Below, piece by piece: positions 1-9,874 of a DNA stretch of 64,000 bases. The position numbers were made by a program, and so were the translations under genes. The stretch is taken from assembly GCF_019746665.1 (NCBI RefSeq), contig NZ_JAIERS010000006.1, forward strand, positions 124,001 through 188,000, in the 5' to 3' direction. How positions within the stretch are numbered: position 1 is the first letter of the stretch; the number at the start of each line of letters is the position of its first letter. The stretch is from Sphingomonas sp. Its GTDB lineage: Bacteria > Pseudomonadota > Alphaproteobacteria > Sphingomonadales > Sphingomonadaceae. The notes below the pieces were generated by a model. The model saw only the letters and a list, made by a program, of their open reading frames with translations. It searched no databases and was not told the DNA's origin.

Positions 1-1856
1 GTCGAGGTGCGCGTGCGGTCGCGGCTGAGCGTCAGGAAGATGCCCGCGCTCGCCGGATCAACGCTGATGAACGCCGATCGCACCTCGGGCGCCGACTGCA
101 CCGCCGCCAGCGCCTGTTCGGCGGTGCGCCGCGTCTGCTCGACGGTGGTACCCGGCGCCATCGTGATCTGGATCTGGCTGAAATCATTGTTGAGCTTGGG
201 CTGGAACGCGGTCGGGATCGGCTTCAGCAGCCCAGGCACGCCCATGAAAAGCCCGATCATCACGACGAACGACAGGCCGCCGATGCCAACGGTCTTCCAG
301 CGGTGGCGCATGGTCCAGCGCAGCGCGACCATATAGCCGTCCATCAGGAAGCCTTCGCCATGTTCGGCATGGCCCTTGGCCTTCAGGAAATAAGCGGCGA
401 TCATCGGCGTGATCATCCGCGCGACGCCCAGGCTGAGCAGCACGGCGATCACGACGGTGAGCCCGAAATTCTTGAAGAACTGCCCCGAAATACCGGGCAT
501 CAGCGCCACCGGCAGGAACACCGCGACGATCGACATGGTCGTCGCGAGCACGGCGAGGCCGATTTCGTCGGCGGCGTCGATCGCGGCCTGATAGGCGGTT
601 TTGCCCATCCGCATGTGGCGGACGATATTCTCGATCTCGACGATCGCGTCATCCACCAGCACACCCGCGACCAGGCTGAGCGCGAGCAGGCTGAGGAAGT
701 TCAGCGTGAAGCCGATCAGGTCCATGAACCAGAAGGCCGGAATCGCCGACAGCGGGATGGCGATCGACGAAATCACGGTCGCGCGCCAATCGCGCAGGAA
801 CAACAGCACCACCAGCACCGCGAGCGCGGCACCCTCGATCATCGCCTCGATCGCCGAATGATATTGCGTCTCGGTCTGGTGCGCCGAGGTCCACAGCTCG
901 GTGAACTTGACCTTGGGGTTCACCTTTTCCAGTTCACGCAGTGCCTTGGTGGCTTCCTTGAACACCGAGAGGTCCGACGCGCCCTTGGCGCGCTTGATGT
1001 CGAAGGCGAGCACCTGATGGCCGTTCATCAGCGCCAGCGCGCGCTGTTCGCCATACAGATCCTTCACATCGGCGATGTCGGACAATTTCACCCGGCGGCC
1101 ATTGCCGACCGCGATCTCGGTATCGGCGAGCGTCGCCGCGCTGCGGGCGTTGGCCAGCACGCGCACCGACTGTTCGGACCCCGCGATCTCGGCGCGGCCG
1201 CCCGCCGCGTTCAGGTTCATCGCGCGCAGCTGCTGGTTCACCTGCACCGCGGTCAGTCCCAGCGATTGCAGCTTCAGCGGATCGAGGATCACCCGAATCT
1301 CGCGGTTGACGCCGCCGGTGCGCTTCACTTCGGCTAGGCCGCTGATCGAGCGCAGCTTCTTGGAGACGGTATCATCGACATACCAGCTCAGCTGCTCGAG
1401 CGTCAGGTCGGTGCCCTCGGCCGAGAAGAAAGCGAGCGAGTCATTGCCGGCGTCGACGCGGGTGACCTGCGGCTCGAGAATGCCGTCGGGCAGCTCGCCA
1501 CGAATCTGGGCGACGGCGTTGCGCACGTCGTTCACCGCGCGATCGACCGGGGTGCCGATCTTGAAGGTCACGAAGGTGCGGCTGAACCCCTCGCCGATTG
1601 AGGAATTCACGTCCTCGATGCCGTTGATGTTGCGCACTGCGGTCTCGACCTTGCGCGTCACCTGGTTCTCGAGCTCGGTGGGCGCCGCGCCCGGCTGGCT
1701 GATCTCGATAAAGGCCGCCGGGAAATCGATGTCGGGATTGTCCGCGACGGTCATCCGCGAGAAGCTGACGAGCCCGGCGATCAGCAGCGCCACGAACAGC
1801 ACCAGCGGCGGCACTGGGTTGCGGATCGACCAGGCCGAGATGTTACGGAAACCCAT
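1..1856 (-). CDS. Efflux RND transporter permease subunit (partial, C-terminus outside window)
   Basis: This is the inner-membrane pump of a tripartite RND efflux system, which uses proton influx to expel drugs or other toxic compounds. About 618 N-terminal residues of an expected 1,030 or so are visible; the gene runs off the left edge. It starts at the ATG at 1856 with [14 protein letters not shown] followed by a first membrane helix at about 13-32. The sequence reads as a porter loop domain and then a block of helices. The aspartate pair in [10 protein letters not shown], near residue 402, corresponds to the proton-relay aspartates of AcrB (D407/D408). The adaptor gene lies 23 bases upstream in the same direction, so the two probably share a transcript. 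Substrate is unknown. Confidence 0.93.
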   Translation of the reverse strand, partial: MGFRNISAWSIRNPVPPLVLFVALLIAGLVSFSRMTVADNPDIDFPAAFIEISQPGAAPTELENQVTRKVETAVRNINGIEDVNSSIGEGFSRTFVTFKIGTPVDRAVNDVRNAVAQIRGELPDGILEPQVTRVDAGNDSLAFFSAEGTDLTLEQLSWYVDDTVSKKLRSISGLAEVKRTGGVNREIRVILDPLKLQSLGLTAVQVNQQLRAMNLNAAGGRAEIAGSEQSVRVLANARSAATLADTEIAVGNGRRVKLSDIADVKDLYGEQRALALMNGHQVLAFDIKRAKGASDLSVFKEATKALRELEKVNPKVKFTELWTSAHQTETQYHSAIEAMIEGAALAVLVVLLFLRDWRATVISSIAIPLSAIPAFWFMDLIGFTLNFLSLLALSLVAGVLVDDAIVEIENIVRHMRMGKTAYQAAIDAADEIGLAVLATTMSIVAVFLPVALMPGISGQFFKNFGLTVVIAVLLSLGVARMITPMIAAYFLKAKGHAEHGEGFLMDGYMVALRWTMRHRWKTVGIGGLSFVVMIGLFMGVPGLLKPIPTAFQPKLNNDFSQIQITMAPGTTVEQTRRTAEQALAAVQSAPEVRSAFISVDPASAGIFLTLSRDRTRTS

Positions 1857-1879
1857 GCTGCCAATCCTTGCTCGAAACT

Positions 1880-3046
1880 CTAGCGCGCGGGCTTGGCCGC
1901 GACCGGGATCACCTTCTGCCCCGGGTTGAGGAACGCACCCGCCGAGGCGACGACACGCTCATCGCCCGCCAGCCCTTGGGTGATCGCGACCCCGGCATCG
2001 GACACCACGCCGATCTTGATCGCCCGGCGCTCAACCTTGTTGCCGGCGCCAACCACATACACATAGTTGCCCTTGTCGTCGCTTTGTACCGCGCTTTGCG
2101 GCAGCAGCGGCGCGCTGGCATCGCCGGCGACAATCGACGCGCCCGCGAAACCGCCCGGACGCAGCATCGGATCATAGCCAAGCGCGATCCGCGCGGTGCC
2201 GAGCCGGCTCTGCGGATCGATCACCGGCGATACCTGCCAGATCCGCCCCGCGAAGCTGCGCGTGGCGCCGACCGGCGTCACCTCGGCGGTCGCGCCGACC
2301 TTCAGCTGCGCGAGATCGCCCTCGGCCAATGCCGCGCGCAATTCGAGCTCGCCGCCCTTGGCGAGGCGGAACAAGGTGCCCGAGGCAGGACCGACCACCT
2401 GGCCGGGCTCGACCGCGCGGGTCAGCACCAATCCCGCCGCCGGGGCGCGGATCGCCAGCCGCGCGGTGCGGGCGCGGGTTTCGCCCAACTGCGCCTCGGC
2501 CACCTTCACCCGCGCGAGCGCCGCGTCGCGCGTCGCGGTGCGGCGGTCGAGATCGGCCTTCGAGATGAAGCCCCGCGCGACCAGCGTCTGCGCACGATCA
2601 AGTTCCGACTGCGCCAGCCGGGCATCGGCCTGGGCGACCGATATGCTCGCCGCGAGCTGCGCCTGGGTCTGCACCTGCACCGAGCGATCGATCGTCGCGA
2701 GCACCTGGCCGGCGCGCACCCAGTCACCAGGCTGGACGAGCACCGCATCGACCAACCCGCCCTCGCCCACGACGCCGACCGGCATGTCGACGCGCGCCGC
2801 GAGCGTTCCCGTCGCCGTCACTTCGCGCGCCACCTGCTGGCGGCCGGGGACGATGACCGTTACGCTCGGCGCCTGCGGAGCGGTGGGCGCATCGACTGGG
2901 CGGCTATGACTGGCGTACCACCACAGCAATGCCACCGCCGCGACCGCGGCGACGGCGAGGATGTACCACATCGCGCGCGAGCGCTTCGCCGGCACCTGGT
3001 CGGTCAATAACTGTGCGTCCATCAATCTGCCCGGCTCGTAATTCAT
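1880..3046 (-). CDS. Efflux RND transporter periplasmic adaptor subunit (HlyD/AcrA family)
   Basis: Membrane-fusion protein that links the RND pump to an outer-membrane channel. The 388-residue product has one N-terminal membrane anchor (about residues 22-43) followed by a biotinyl/lipoyl-like hairpin, a long alpha-helical hairpin rich in Ala, Gln and Arg (about 120-200), and beta-barrel and membrane-proximal domains. The ATG at 3046 is preferred because a GGAAGGG ribosome-binding sequence lies 8 bases upstream; a GTG at 3052 is in frame but too close to it. It is the first gene of the pump operon. No outer-membrane factor gene is visible, so it may lie beyond the left edge or be shared with another system. 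Confidence 0.93.
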   Translation of the reverse strand: MNYEPGRLMDAQLLTDQVPAKRSRAMWYILAVAAVAAVALLWWYASHSRPVDAPTAPQAPSVTVIVPGRQQVAREVTATGTLAARVDMPVGVVGEGGLVDAVLVQPGDWVRAGQVLATIDRSVQVQTQAQLAASISVAQADARLAQSELDRAQTLVARGFISKADLDRRTATRDAALARVKVAEAQLGETRARTARLAIRAPAAGLVLTRAVEPGQVVGPASGTLFRLAKGGELELRAALAEGDLAQLKVGATAEVTPVGATRSFAGRIWQVSPVIDPQSRLGTARIALGYDPMLRPGGFAGASIVAGDASAPLLPQSAVQSDDKGNYVYVVGAGNKVERRAIKIGVVSDAGVAITQGLAGDERVVASAGAFLNPGQKVIPVAAKPAR

Positions 3047-3313
3047 CACCACGCCCTTCCAGCGCCATCGCAGCGCCCGACGCGCGATGTCTTGCTGTAT
3101 TAGACTATTATGTCACCTGCCTCAAGGCCTCTCGCCGTGGCGGGCCGCCCTTACGGATTTCGGTACTTTTTGCAAGCTTTTGCCCATGCCACTCGAAACA
3201 TTACGGTTTCACAAACAGCGCCCGTACGGCGGCGAACCGTTCAGCTTGTGGCGATCTACCGCCCGGCACAAGCACGCGGCGGGCGAATCGCCCGGCCGAT
3301 GGAGGAACAGAGG

Positions 3314-4027
3314 ATGCGCGGGTTGATCTGGGCGATGGCGATGGCGACGGTACCGGCGGCGGCGGCGGCACAGCTTCCTCCGGTGGGGGCCATTCTGCCC
3401 GAGGGCGCGCTGCTCGACGTGCAGGCCGAAGGCAAGGTACGGCGCGAGCCCGACCAGGCGCAGCTGAACGCGGGCGTGGTCGCGCAGGCGGCGACCGCGG
3501 CGGCAGCGATGCAGGCCCAGGCGACGCGGATGCAGGGCGTGCTCGCCGCGCTCGATCGCGCCGGAATCGCCCGCGGCGATGTGCAGACCACGCGCGTCTC
3601 GCTCCAGCCGCAATATCGCTATGCCGACAATCAGCCGCCAGCGATCACCGGCTATCAAGCGACGAGCACGGTCAGCGTGCGGTTCCGCGACATCGCCCGC
3701 AGTGGCGCCGCGCTCGACGCGCTGGTGGCGGCGGGCGCCAATCAGATCGAGGGGCCAACGCTCGGCTTCGCGGACCCCGAAGCGGTGCTCGACGAGGCAC
3801 GACGCGACGCGGTGGCGCGCGCGCGGGCGCGGGCCGAGCTTTACGCCAAGGCGGCGGGGCTGCGGGTGGCGCGGATCGTGTCGATCAGCGAGGGCGGGCC
3901 GGTGCTGTCGCCGCCGATGCCCGTCGCTTACGGGCTCGCGCGGGTTCAGGCCAAGGCGGATACCGAAATTCGCGCCGGCGAGAGCGAAGTCGGCGCGACG
4001 CTGTCGGTGCGCTTCCTGCTCCAATAA
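3314..4027 (+). CDS. SIMPL domain-containing protein (DUF541), periplasmic
   Basis: A 237-residue protein with a signal peptide (MRGLIWAMAMATVPAAAAAQ) and the SIMPL/DUF541 pattern: an early VQAEGKVRREPDQAQ strand, an alternating alpha/beta core, and a C-terminal segment ending in LSVRFLLQ. SIMPL proteins are periplasmic or outer-membrane-associated and have been linked to oxidative or envelope stress, but no biochemical activity is settled. The ATG at 3314 is chosen because GGAGGA lies 7 bases upstream and the signal peptide follows directly; an earlier in-frame ATG would bury the signal peptide. It is transcribed divergently from the RND operon and appears monocistronic. Confidence 0.88.
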   Translation: MRGLIWAMAMATVPAAAAAQLPPVGAILPEGALLDVQAEGKVRREPDQAQLNAGVVAQAATAAAAMQAQATRMQGVLAALDRAGIARGDVQTTRVSLQPQYRYADNQPPAITGYQATSTVSVRFRDIARSGAALDALVAAGANQIEGPTLGFADPEAVLDEARRDAVARARARAELYAKAAGLRVARIVSISEGGPVLSPPMPVAYGLARVQAKADTEIRAGESEVGATLSVRFLLQ

Positions 4028-4032
4028 AAAAC

Positions 4033-4054
4033 GGGCCGGCACCGGGGCCGGCCC
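4033..4054 (-). terminator. Intrinsic terminator for the GlsB-type gene
   Basis: A perfect 8-bp stem (GGGCCGGC pairing with GCCGGCCC, loop of six) lies between two convergent genes. Read on the minus strand, the stem is followed by a run of six T residues, as in a classical Rho-independent terminator for the gene ending at 4083. On the plus strand the A-run precedes the stem, so it is a weaker stop for the SIMPL gene. Confidence 0.8.
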
Positions 4055-4082
4055 ATCACCTCTGGGAGCGATTGTAATTGGT

Positions 4083-4343
4083 TCAGCGAACCGCGCCGCG
4101 CCGCACCAGATTGACCAGCGCGAGCAAAATGATCGCGCCAACCAGCGAAGTAATGAATGAATAGACGGTAATCCCGTCGTTGATCGAGCCGCGGAACAGC
4201 AGCCCGCCGATGAACGCGCCGATAATGCCGACGACGATGTTCAACACCAAACCCTGCTGCGCATCCGTGCGCATCACGAGGCTCGCCAGCCAACCAACAA
4301 CACCGCCGACCACGAGCCACACGATAAGGCCAATGAGATCCAT
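4083..4343 (-). CDS. GlsB/YeaQ/YmgE family stress-response membrane protein
   Basis: An 86-residue protein made almost entirely of three membrane helices (about 5-22, 31-50 and 58-80). It has the glycine-rich family features of the transglycosylase-associated proteins (VGGVVGWLASLVM near the start, GIIGAFIGGLLF in the second helix). Members are small inner-membrane proteins induced by envelope or acid stress; their molecular role is unknown despite the historical transglycosylase label. The gene stands alone and ends in a clear intrinsic terminator. Length and topology match the family. Confidence 0.88.
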   Translation of the reverse strand: MDLIGLIVWLVVGGVVGWLASLVMRTDAQQGLVLNIVVGIIGAFIGGLLFRGSINDGITVYSFITSLVGAIILLALVNLVRRGAVR

Positions 4344-4482
4344 GACGTTTCGCCTCCACTGCCACGCCCGGACGTGGCCGGGCAGATGCGGTAGAGACGC
4401 ATGGACAACGAGCCGGTTCCCATGGGAAGCCGGCCCGCTGGGCTGAACTTTGGCAAAAGGAGGGCCGCGCCGGCGGCCCGGC

Positions 4483-4782
4483 TCAATATTTCTGCTGGCG
4501 CTCGTAGAGCGAACGGTAGTGCTGGATGCGCGTCACGCGCAAGCCAGGCATCCCCGACCGATCGATCGCCCGCTGCCACCCGGCGAATTCCTCGACGGTA
4601 AGATTATAACGCGCGCACACTTCGTCCACTGACAGCAGCCCGCCGTTCACCGCCGCGACCACCTCCGCCTTTCGCCGCACGACCCAACAGGTCGTGCTGG
4701 GCGGCGGGAGCGAGTCGAGCGTCAGCGACTCGCCAAGCGGCCCAATCACCTTTTCCGGGCGGATCTTTTGGTTCTCGATCAT
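4483..4782 (-). CDS. sciP: SciP-type CtrA inhibitor (DUF1153)
   Basis: A 99-residue DNA-binding protein of the DUF1153/SciP family. In Caulobacter SciP binds CtrA-controlled promoters and blocks CtrA activation early in the cell cycle. The strongly conserved family sequence is present from the start (IRPEKVIGPLGE, then LPPPSTTCWVVRRKAEVV), followed by a helix-turn-helix-like segment (LLSVDEVCARYNLTVEEF) and the basic GMPGLRVTRIQHY tail. The presence of SciP implies a CtrA regulatory network. The name rests on family recognition; regulation in this organism is inferred. Confidence 0.9.
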   Translation of the reverse strand: MIENQKIRPEKVIGPLGESLTLDSLPPPSTTCWVVRRKAEVVAAVNGGLLSVDEVCARYNLTVEEFAGWQRAIDRSGMPGLRVTRIQHYRSLYERQQKY

Positions 4783-4882
4783 TCCACAACCTCGTCAGGG
4801 CAGGGGGAGCCCCTCCAGCTCTGTCGCCAGCAATAGCAGCCGGGGTTGAACAGCTGCTGAAATGGCTGGGTAAACAAGCCCT

Positions 4883-5095
4883 TCATGTGTCTTGCCAGGC
4901 GATGAGCGTGCGCGCGGCGCGGGCGTTGAACGCGCCGCTGCCCGCGGGCGCGGACGTGCCGAGCGCTGCTTGCGCGGCACTGCGCGCGGTAACCGAGGCC
5001 GCTTGGCGCGCGGCGGTCGCGGCGAGCAGAATCGCCAGCGGTGGTGGGCTCCGCAACGCCTCGACAGGTTCAAATCGGGGAAAACTCAGGTCCAT
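4883..5095 (-). CDS. Small hypothetical protein (possible)
   Basis: A 70-residue reading frame upstream of and co-oriented with sciP. It begins [10 protein letters not shown] and is rich in alanine, with a predicted amphipathic or short hydrophobic segment ([15 protein letters not shown]). A purine-rich AAGAGAAGAG sequence sits just upstream of the ATG, which supports translation. No family was recognised. Alanine-rich open frames arise easily by chance at this GC content, so this may not be a gene. It fills most of the gap of about 400 bases between sciP and mnmA; nothing else was seen there. Confidence 0.4.
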   Translation of the reverse strand: MDLSFPRFEPVEALRSPPPLAILLAATAARQAASVTARSAAQAALGTSAPAGSGAFNARAARTLIAWQDT

Positions 5096-5191
5096 CGCTC
5101 TTCTCTTGACCCCCCATCTCTAGGCGGCTGTGGTGAAGGAGCGGTAAAGCGCCCTTCCGACACGTGCCCGGCGCGCCTATGTGCGCGAGCG

Positions 5192-6298
5192 ATGGACGTG
5201 GATTTTCAGTTGGGGGCGAACCTTGCCGGGCGGCGGATCGTCGTCGCGATGTCGGGCGGGGTCGACAGTTCGGTGGTGGCGGCGCTCGCCGCGCGCTCGG
5301 GGGCGGAGGTGATCGGGATCACCCTCCAGCTCTACGATCACGGCGAGGCGGTGGGCCGCGCCGGCAGCTGCTGCGCCGGGCGCGACATCCGCGACGCGCG
5401 CGCGGTGTGCGATACGCTCGGCATCGCGCATTATGTATTCGATCATGAAAGCGCCTTCCGCGCGGCGGTGATCGACGATTTCGCCGACGAATATCTGAGC
5501 GGCCGCACCCCGATCCCCTGCATCAAGTGCAACATGGGGCCGAAATTCACCGATCTGCTGGCGCTCGCGCGCGAGCTGGGCGGCGATTGCCTCGCGACCG
5601 GCCATTATGTCCGCCGGGTCGAGGGGGCCGATGGCGCGGAACTCCACCGCGCGCTCGATCCGGCCCGCGACCAGAGCTATTTCCTGTTCGCGACGACGCG
5701 CGCGCAGCTCGATTATCTGCGCTTTCCGCTCGGCGGCCTGCCCAAGCCGCGCGTGCGCGAAATCGCCGCCGAACTCGGCCTGGGTGTCGCGGCCAAGCCC
5801 GACAGCCAGGACATCTGCTTCGTGCCTGATGGCGATTATGCGTCGCTTGTGAAGAAGCTACGACCCGAGGCGGGCGATGGCGGCGAGATCGTCGATCAGG
5901 CGGGCCAGGTGCTGGGGCGGCACAAGGGGCTGATCCACTACACCGTCGGCCAGCGGCGCGGGCTGGAGATCGGCGGCACCGCCGAACCGCTATATGTGCT
6001 GCGGCTGGAGCCGGCGACCCAGCGCGTCGTGGTCGGCCCGCGCGCGGCGCTCGCCGTGCGCGCGGCGCGGCTGGAGGGGGTGAACTGGTTGGGTGGCGAT
6101 GCGGCCGCGCCGCTCACCGCCAAGGTGCGCTCGCTCGCGAAGCCGGTGCCCGCGCGGCTGGAGGGCGAGCGGCTGGTGTTCGAGGCGCCTGAATATGGTG
6201 TCGCGCCGGGCCAAGCGGCGGTGCTCTACGCTGGCGACCGGGTGCTGGGCGGCGGCTGGATCGCCGAGACCGAGGCGGCGGCGGTGGTCCCGGCCTGA
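5192..6298 (+). CDS. mnmA: tRNA 2-thiouridine(34) synthase MnmA
   Basis: Cytoplasmic enzyme that adenylates and thiolates uridine 34 in the anticodons of tRNA-Lys, -Glu and -Gln. The 368-residue product has the N-type PP-loop SGGVDSS (residues 21-27) for ATP. Its two catalytic cysteines are in the CIKCN segment (residue 110) and in SQDICF (residue 209), the pair that forms the persulfide/disulfide in the family. The ATG at 5192 gives the normal family length; longer in-frame starts would add an unrelated arginine-rich tail. The gene is single, with no clear operon partner. Confidence 0.95.
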   Translation: MDVDFQLGANLAGRRIVVAMSGGVDSSVVAALAARSGAEVIGITLQLYDHGEAVGRAGSCCAGRDIRDARAVCDTLGIAHYVFDHESAFRAAVIDDFADEYLSGRTPIPCIKCNMGPKFTDLLALARELGGDCLATGHYVRRVEGADGAELHRALDPARDQSYFLFATTRAQLDYLRFPLGGLPKPRVREIAAELGLGVAAKPDSQDICFVPDGDYASLVKKLRPEAGDGGEIVDQAGQVLGRHKGLIHYTVGQRRGLEIGGTAEPLYVLRLEPATQRVVVGPRAALAVRAARLEGVNWLGGDAAAPLTAKVRSLAKPVPARLEGERLVFEAPEYGVAPGQAAVLYAGDRVLGGGWIAETEAAAVVPA

Positions 6299-6304
6299 AA
6301 TTTT

Positions 6305-6329
6305 GGGTCACGTGGAGACGCGTGAGCCC
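6305..6329. terminator. Hairpin between convergent genes, probable bidirectional terminator
   Basis: GGGTCACG pairs with CGTGAgCCC with one bulged base across a loop of eight. An ATTTT run precedes it on the plus strand and AAAATTTC follows on the minus strand. It sits between the ends of mnmA and the large glycosyltransferase gene. Its sequence (TCACGTGGAGACGCG) resembles a degenerate copy of the palindromic repeat at 15791-16048. Confidence 0.5.
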
Positions 6330-6334
6330 AAAGC

Positions 6335-9300
6335 TCACGCCGGCGCCACCCGCCCGGTCCGCTCCAGCTTGCCCCAGCCGACCGACCAGCCCGCCACCGC
6401 CGATCGAATCGCACGCAGCACCACCCAGTACATCAGCTGGCGATAGGCGAAGCGCTGCGCGATCAGCAGCAGCGCCGGATAGCGTGGCTCGCGCGCGTCG
6501 AGCCGGTACGCGACCCAGCCGCACAGCACGTCGATCGCGGTGAACACCAGCCAGAAGCCGGCCATCGTCAGCACGTCGCTCTGGGTCTGCGCCCAGCCGT
6601 GCTGGCCGACTCGGATCGCGGTGTCGATCACCGAGCTGACCAGCGCGAGATCGATGAGCGGCGAGACGGCGGCGAAGAAGATCTGGAACAGCCAGGCCTG
6701 CGGCATCCCGATCCAGGCGAGCCCGCGCGGGCGCCCGGTCGCGACGACCGCCGCGTGCTTCCACAGGCATTGCAGCGTGCCGAACGCCCAGCGGTAGCGC
6801 TGCTTGGAAAGCGCGCGGAAGGTTTCGGGCGCCTCGGTCCAGGCGACGGCGTCGGTATCATAGGCCACGCGCCAGCCGGCGCGCTGGATCGCGATCGTCA
6901 GGTCCTGGTCCTCGGCGAGGGTATCCTCGGGATAGCCGCCCACCTGGTCGAGCGCCGCCTTGCGCCACGCGCCCACCGCGCCCGGCACGACCAGCATCGC
7001 ATCGAACCGGGCGAGCGCGCGCCGTTCCAGATTCTGCGCGGTAACATATTCCACCGCCTGCCAGCGGGTGACGAGATTGTGGCGGTTGCCCACCTTGGCA
7101 TTGCCCGCGACCGCGCCGATGCCGGGATCGCTGAACCAGCGCGCGAGCTTGGCGATGGTGTCGGGCTCGAACTGGGTGTCGGCGTCGAGCGCGATGATCA
7201 CCTCGCCCCGCGCCTGGCGCAGCGCGCGGTTGAGCGCGGCGGCCTTGCCGCCATTGGCGAGCGTGAGCAGCGTGACGCGGGGATCGTCGCCAAACGCCGC
7301 GCGCACGATCGCGCTCGTTTCGTCCTTGGAGCCATCATCGGCGACGATCAGCTGCAATCCGGGATAATCGCTTGCGAGCACGCGCCGGACCGAGGCCTCG
7401 ATCACCCGTGCCTCGTTATAGGCCGGGATGATCACCGACAGGCTGGGGCAATGATCGGGATCGACCGGCGCCGCGCGCCGCGCGGTGAGTGCCAGCCCCG
7501 CGATCAGCAGCGCGCGCGCGATGCCGAAGCCGATCGCCAGGAAGAAGATCCAGCGCAGCGCCACCTGCGCCATAGCCAATATGATGAAGATGCCGACATC
7601 GGCGCGCACCAGCGCCAGATCCTCGCCCTTCACGGGCGGCATCACCGCGTCGGTCGAAAGCCCGGCGAGCGTCGACACCGGCACGAAGCGATAGCCGCGC
7701 GCGTGCAGCGCATCGATGATCCGGGGGAGCGCGTCGACCGTCTGCTGCCGCTCGCCGCCGCCATCATGAAGCAACACGATATTTTGCGAATGATCGGGCT
7801 TGGGGTGCGTCACCTCGTCGATCGTGCGCGCGACGATCGCGTCGACTCCCGGGCGCTGCCAGTCATCGGGATCGGTGTGGAGCCCGATCACGGTGTAACC
7901 GAGCTGCTGCGCGATCAGCGCGGGGCCGAGTTCGTCGGCGGTGGTCGGCTCGGCGTCGCCGAAATAGGGCGCGCGGAACAGCCGTGTCGAGCGACCGACA
8001 TAGGCCTGGATCAGCCGCTGGGTCGCGTTCATCTCGATCCGGCTGCCGCTGTTGCTCTCCAGCGCGAGATTGGGGTGAGTGTAGGTGTGGTTGCCCAGCT
8101 CGTTCCCCTCGGCGACGATCCGCCGCAGCAGCCCCGGATTTTCGAGCGCGTTCTCGCCCACCACGAAGAAGGTGGCGGGCACGTGCTTGGCCTGAAGGAT
8201 GTCGAGGATCTTCGGCGTCCAGCTGGGATCGGGGCCATCGTCGAAGGTCAGCGCGACCAGCTTGTCGCGATCGCCGGTGCGCTCGACGACATAAGGCGTG
8301 GGCAGCGTGACGTAGCGCTCGTCGCGGATCAGCCCGCGCGAATCGAATTGCAGGGCACGCGTACCCATTTGCGGCGTGGCGGTGATTCGCAAGATCTCGC
8401 CGCTGCCCTCGACATCGACATTGGCGAGCTCGGCGATCTGGCGCAGATCGGGGCGCTGTCCGCCACGGAAGTTCTTGAGCACACGCCAGAAATCGGGGTC
8501 TTCGCTCCCCAGCCGCCACAGCGCGACGCCCGCCACCCCCATCGCCCGCACCGCGCGCAGCTGGTTCCAGGCGGTGGCGGCATCGAGCAACCACACATCG
8601 TGGTGGGTGCCCTGCTCGTCCTCATAGCCGAAGCCGGGATTGCCGCTCGCCTTATCGAACAGGATCGGGCTGCCGCTGTCATGCGCGTCGAGCCAGGCTT
8701 CCTCGATCGACTCGGCGTCGGCGGCGCCACCCTTCGGCCAATCATAGGCATAGGAGCCGACCGCGACGATCAGCTTGCCCGCGCCGATCGCGCGCACCGC
8801 CCCGCGCACCTGATCGACAAACCAAGGCTGCGAGGCGATCGGGCCGGGCGTGCCGGTCTGCCAATGCTCGTCATAGTTCATCAGGATCACCCGGTCGGCG
8901 ACGCGGGCGAAATCGGGCAGGTGCCAGTCGGTATCGCCCGCGGGCACCGTCACCGCGACGAGGCGGCGCCCGGCGGGGAGCAGCGCGCGCGTTTCGGCGA
9001 TCAGGCGGCGGTAATTGGCGAGCGCGCTGGGCGGGAGCGATTCGAGATCGAAGACGATCCCCTGCCCCCGTTGCGCCGTGATCGCGGCCGCCAGCGCCTG
9101 GGCAAGCTGCCGGCGCGCGACCGGCCGGGCGAGCAACCGTGCCGCGCCCGTGCCGTCCCACGCCCCTCCCGAGGCGTTCTGAACCATCGGCAGGACCACC
9201 GGGCGCCGCGCCGCGCCCGCCAAAACCCGCCCCAGCCGCGCATCGGCGACCTGGGTGAGCAATTGTTGGCCACCGGTGATGCTGAGCGTCGCCGGCGCCA

Positions 9301-9655
9301 GCCAATCGAGTTCGCCCAGATGCGCCTGGAGCGAGGATGCGCTGGACGGATCCCAGGGCACATAGAAGCCCAGATTGATTGCCTCGCCCTGCGCGGCGCG
9401 GTCGCGTGCGGGAAGCCAGCCGAGCCCGCGCGCATTGGCGCGCAGCCGCGATCCCACTCGGTTCAATTGCTTGCTGAGCGGCGCCGCCTGCAGCCGCTCC
9501 AGCCCCAGCGGCAGCTCGGCCTGGGCCGACACCTGGATCAGGGTGAAAGCGAAGAACAAGGCCGCGCCCACCACGAGCAGCGCCAGCGCGGCGACGGTGC
9601 GTTGGGACCAGCGTTTGCGCCCGCCGCTGGGATCGAAGAACACGGGCTTGGTCAT
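6335..9655 (-). CDS. Three-module GH18-like / polysaccharide deacetylase / GT2 glycosyltransferase
   Basis: A single 1,106-residue polypeptide with three sugar-active modules. After an N-terminal membrane helix (about 18-42) comes a GH18-like TIM-barrel region (about 90-420) with GIVFDLESLPPS near residue 200. Next is a NodB deacetylase domain with the metal-site TFDDGPD (about 469) and NHTYTHP. A membrane segment (about 687-723) leads into a processive GT2 domain with DDGSKD, DADT, EDQD and QRYRW, then further helices. The combination parallels PgaB plus PgaC and suggests synthesis, deacetylation and export or trimming of a beta-linked hexosamine or similar polymer. The ATG at 9655 follows AGGA by 5 bases; an ATG at 9661 is also possible. 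Substrate is inferred only. Confidence 0.88.
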   Translation of the reverse strand: MTKPVFFDPSGGRKRWSQRTVAALALLVVGAALFFAFTLIQVSAQAELPLGLERLQAAPLSKQLNRVGSRLRANARGLGWLPARDRAAQGEAINLGFYVPWDPSSASSLQAHLGELDWLAPATLSITGGQQLLTQVADARLGRVLAGAARRPVVLPMVQNASGGAWDGTGAARLLARPVARRQLAQALAAAITAQRGQGIVFDLESLPPSALANYRRLIAETRALLPAGRRLVAVTVPAGDTDWHLPDFARVADRVILMNYDEHWQTGTPGPIASQPWFVDQVRGAVRAIGAGKLIVAVGSYAYDWPKGGAADAESIEEAWLDAHDSGSPILFDKASGNPGFGYEDEQGTHHDVWLLDAATAWNQLRAVRAMGVAGVALWRLGSEDPDFWRVLKNFRGGQRPDLRQIAELANVDVEGSGEILRITATPQMGTRALQFDSRGLIRDERYVTLPTPYVVERTGDRDKLVALTFDDGPDPSWTPKILDILQAKHVPATFFVVGENALENPGLLRRIVAEGNELGNHTYTHPNLALESNSGSRIEMNATQRLIQAYVGRSTRLFRAPYFGDAEPTTADELGPALIAQQLGYTVIGLHTDPDDWQRPGVDAIVARTIDEVTHPKPDHSQNIVLLHDGGGERQQTVDALPRIIDALHARGYRFVPVSTLAGLSTDAVMPPVKGEDLALVRADVGIFIILAMAQVALRWIFFLAIGFGIARALLIAGLALTARRAAPVDPDHCPSLSVIIPAYNEARVIEASVRRVLASDYPGLQLIVADDGSKDETSAIVRAAFGDDPRVTLLTLANGGKAAALNRALRQARGEVIIALDADTQFEPDTIAKLARWFSDPGIGAVAGNAKVGNRHNLVTRWQAVEYVTAQNLERRALARFDAMLVVPGAVGAWRKAALDQVGGYPEDTLAEDQDLTIAIQRAGWRVAYDTDAVAWTEAPETFRALSKQRYRWAFGTLQCLWKHAAVVATGRPRGLAWIGMPQAWLFQIFFAAVSPLIDLALVSSVIDTAIRVGQHGWAQTQSDVLTMAGFWLVFTAIDVLCGWVAYRLDAREPRYPALLLIAQRFAYRQLMYWVVLRAIRSAVAGWSVGWGKLERTGRVAPA

Positions 9656-9874
9656 GGCCATCCTGCCCCAAGGGCGGCATAGGGAAGCACGTGGCCTAGC
9701 CGCGCGGGCGTTGCCCGGGAATGGCACCTGCCTTACCGTTTTGTCATATAGCATGCGATACGGCCCAGCCGCGAGCGGCCATGCTCTTGGCGAACCCCCG
9801 TAATTTCCGCAGTCTCGCGTCATTTCACCGACACCGAAATCACGCTACAGCGGCTCCCGCGCGAGGGGACCCTG

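Noticed and set aside
303..1929. Plus-strand frames opposite the RND permease
   Set aside because: The minus-strand reading gives an unbroken RND permease with the expected helices and proton-relay aspartates; the gene merely runs off the edge.
6599..9682. Open frame of 1,027 codons on the plus strand
   Set aside because: It lies entirely antisense to the GH18/NodB/GT2 gene, whose protein has clear catalytic motifs. The antisense product is Arg/His/Asp-rich low-complexity sequence, typical of shadow frames in GC-rich DNA.
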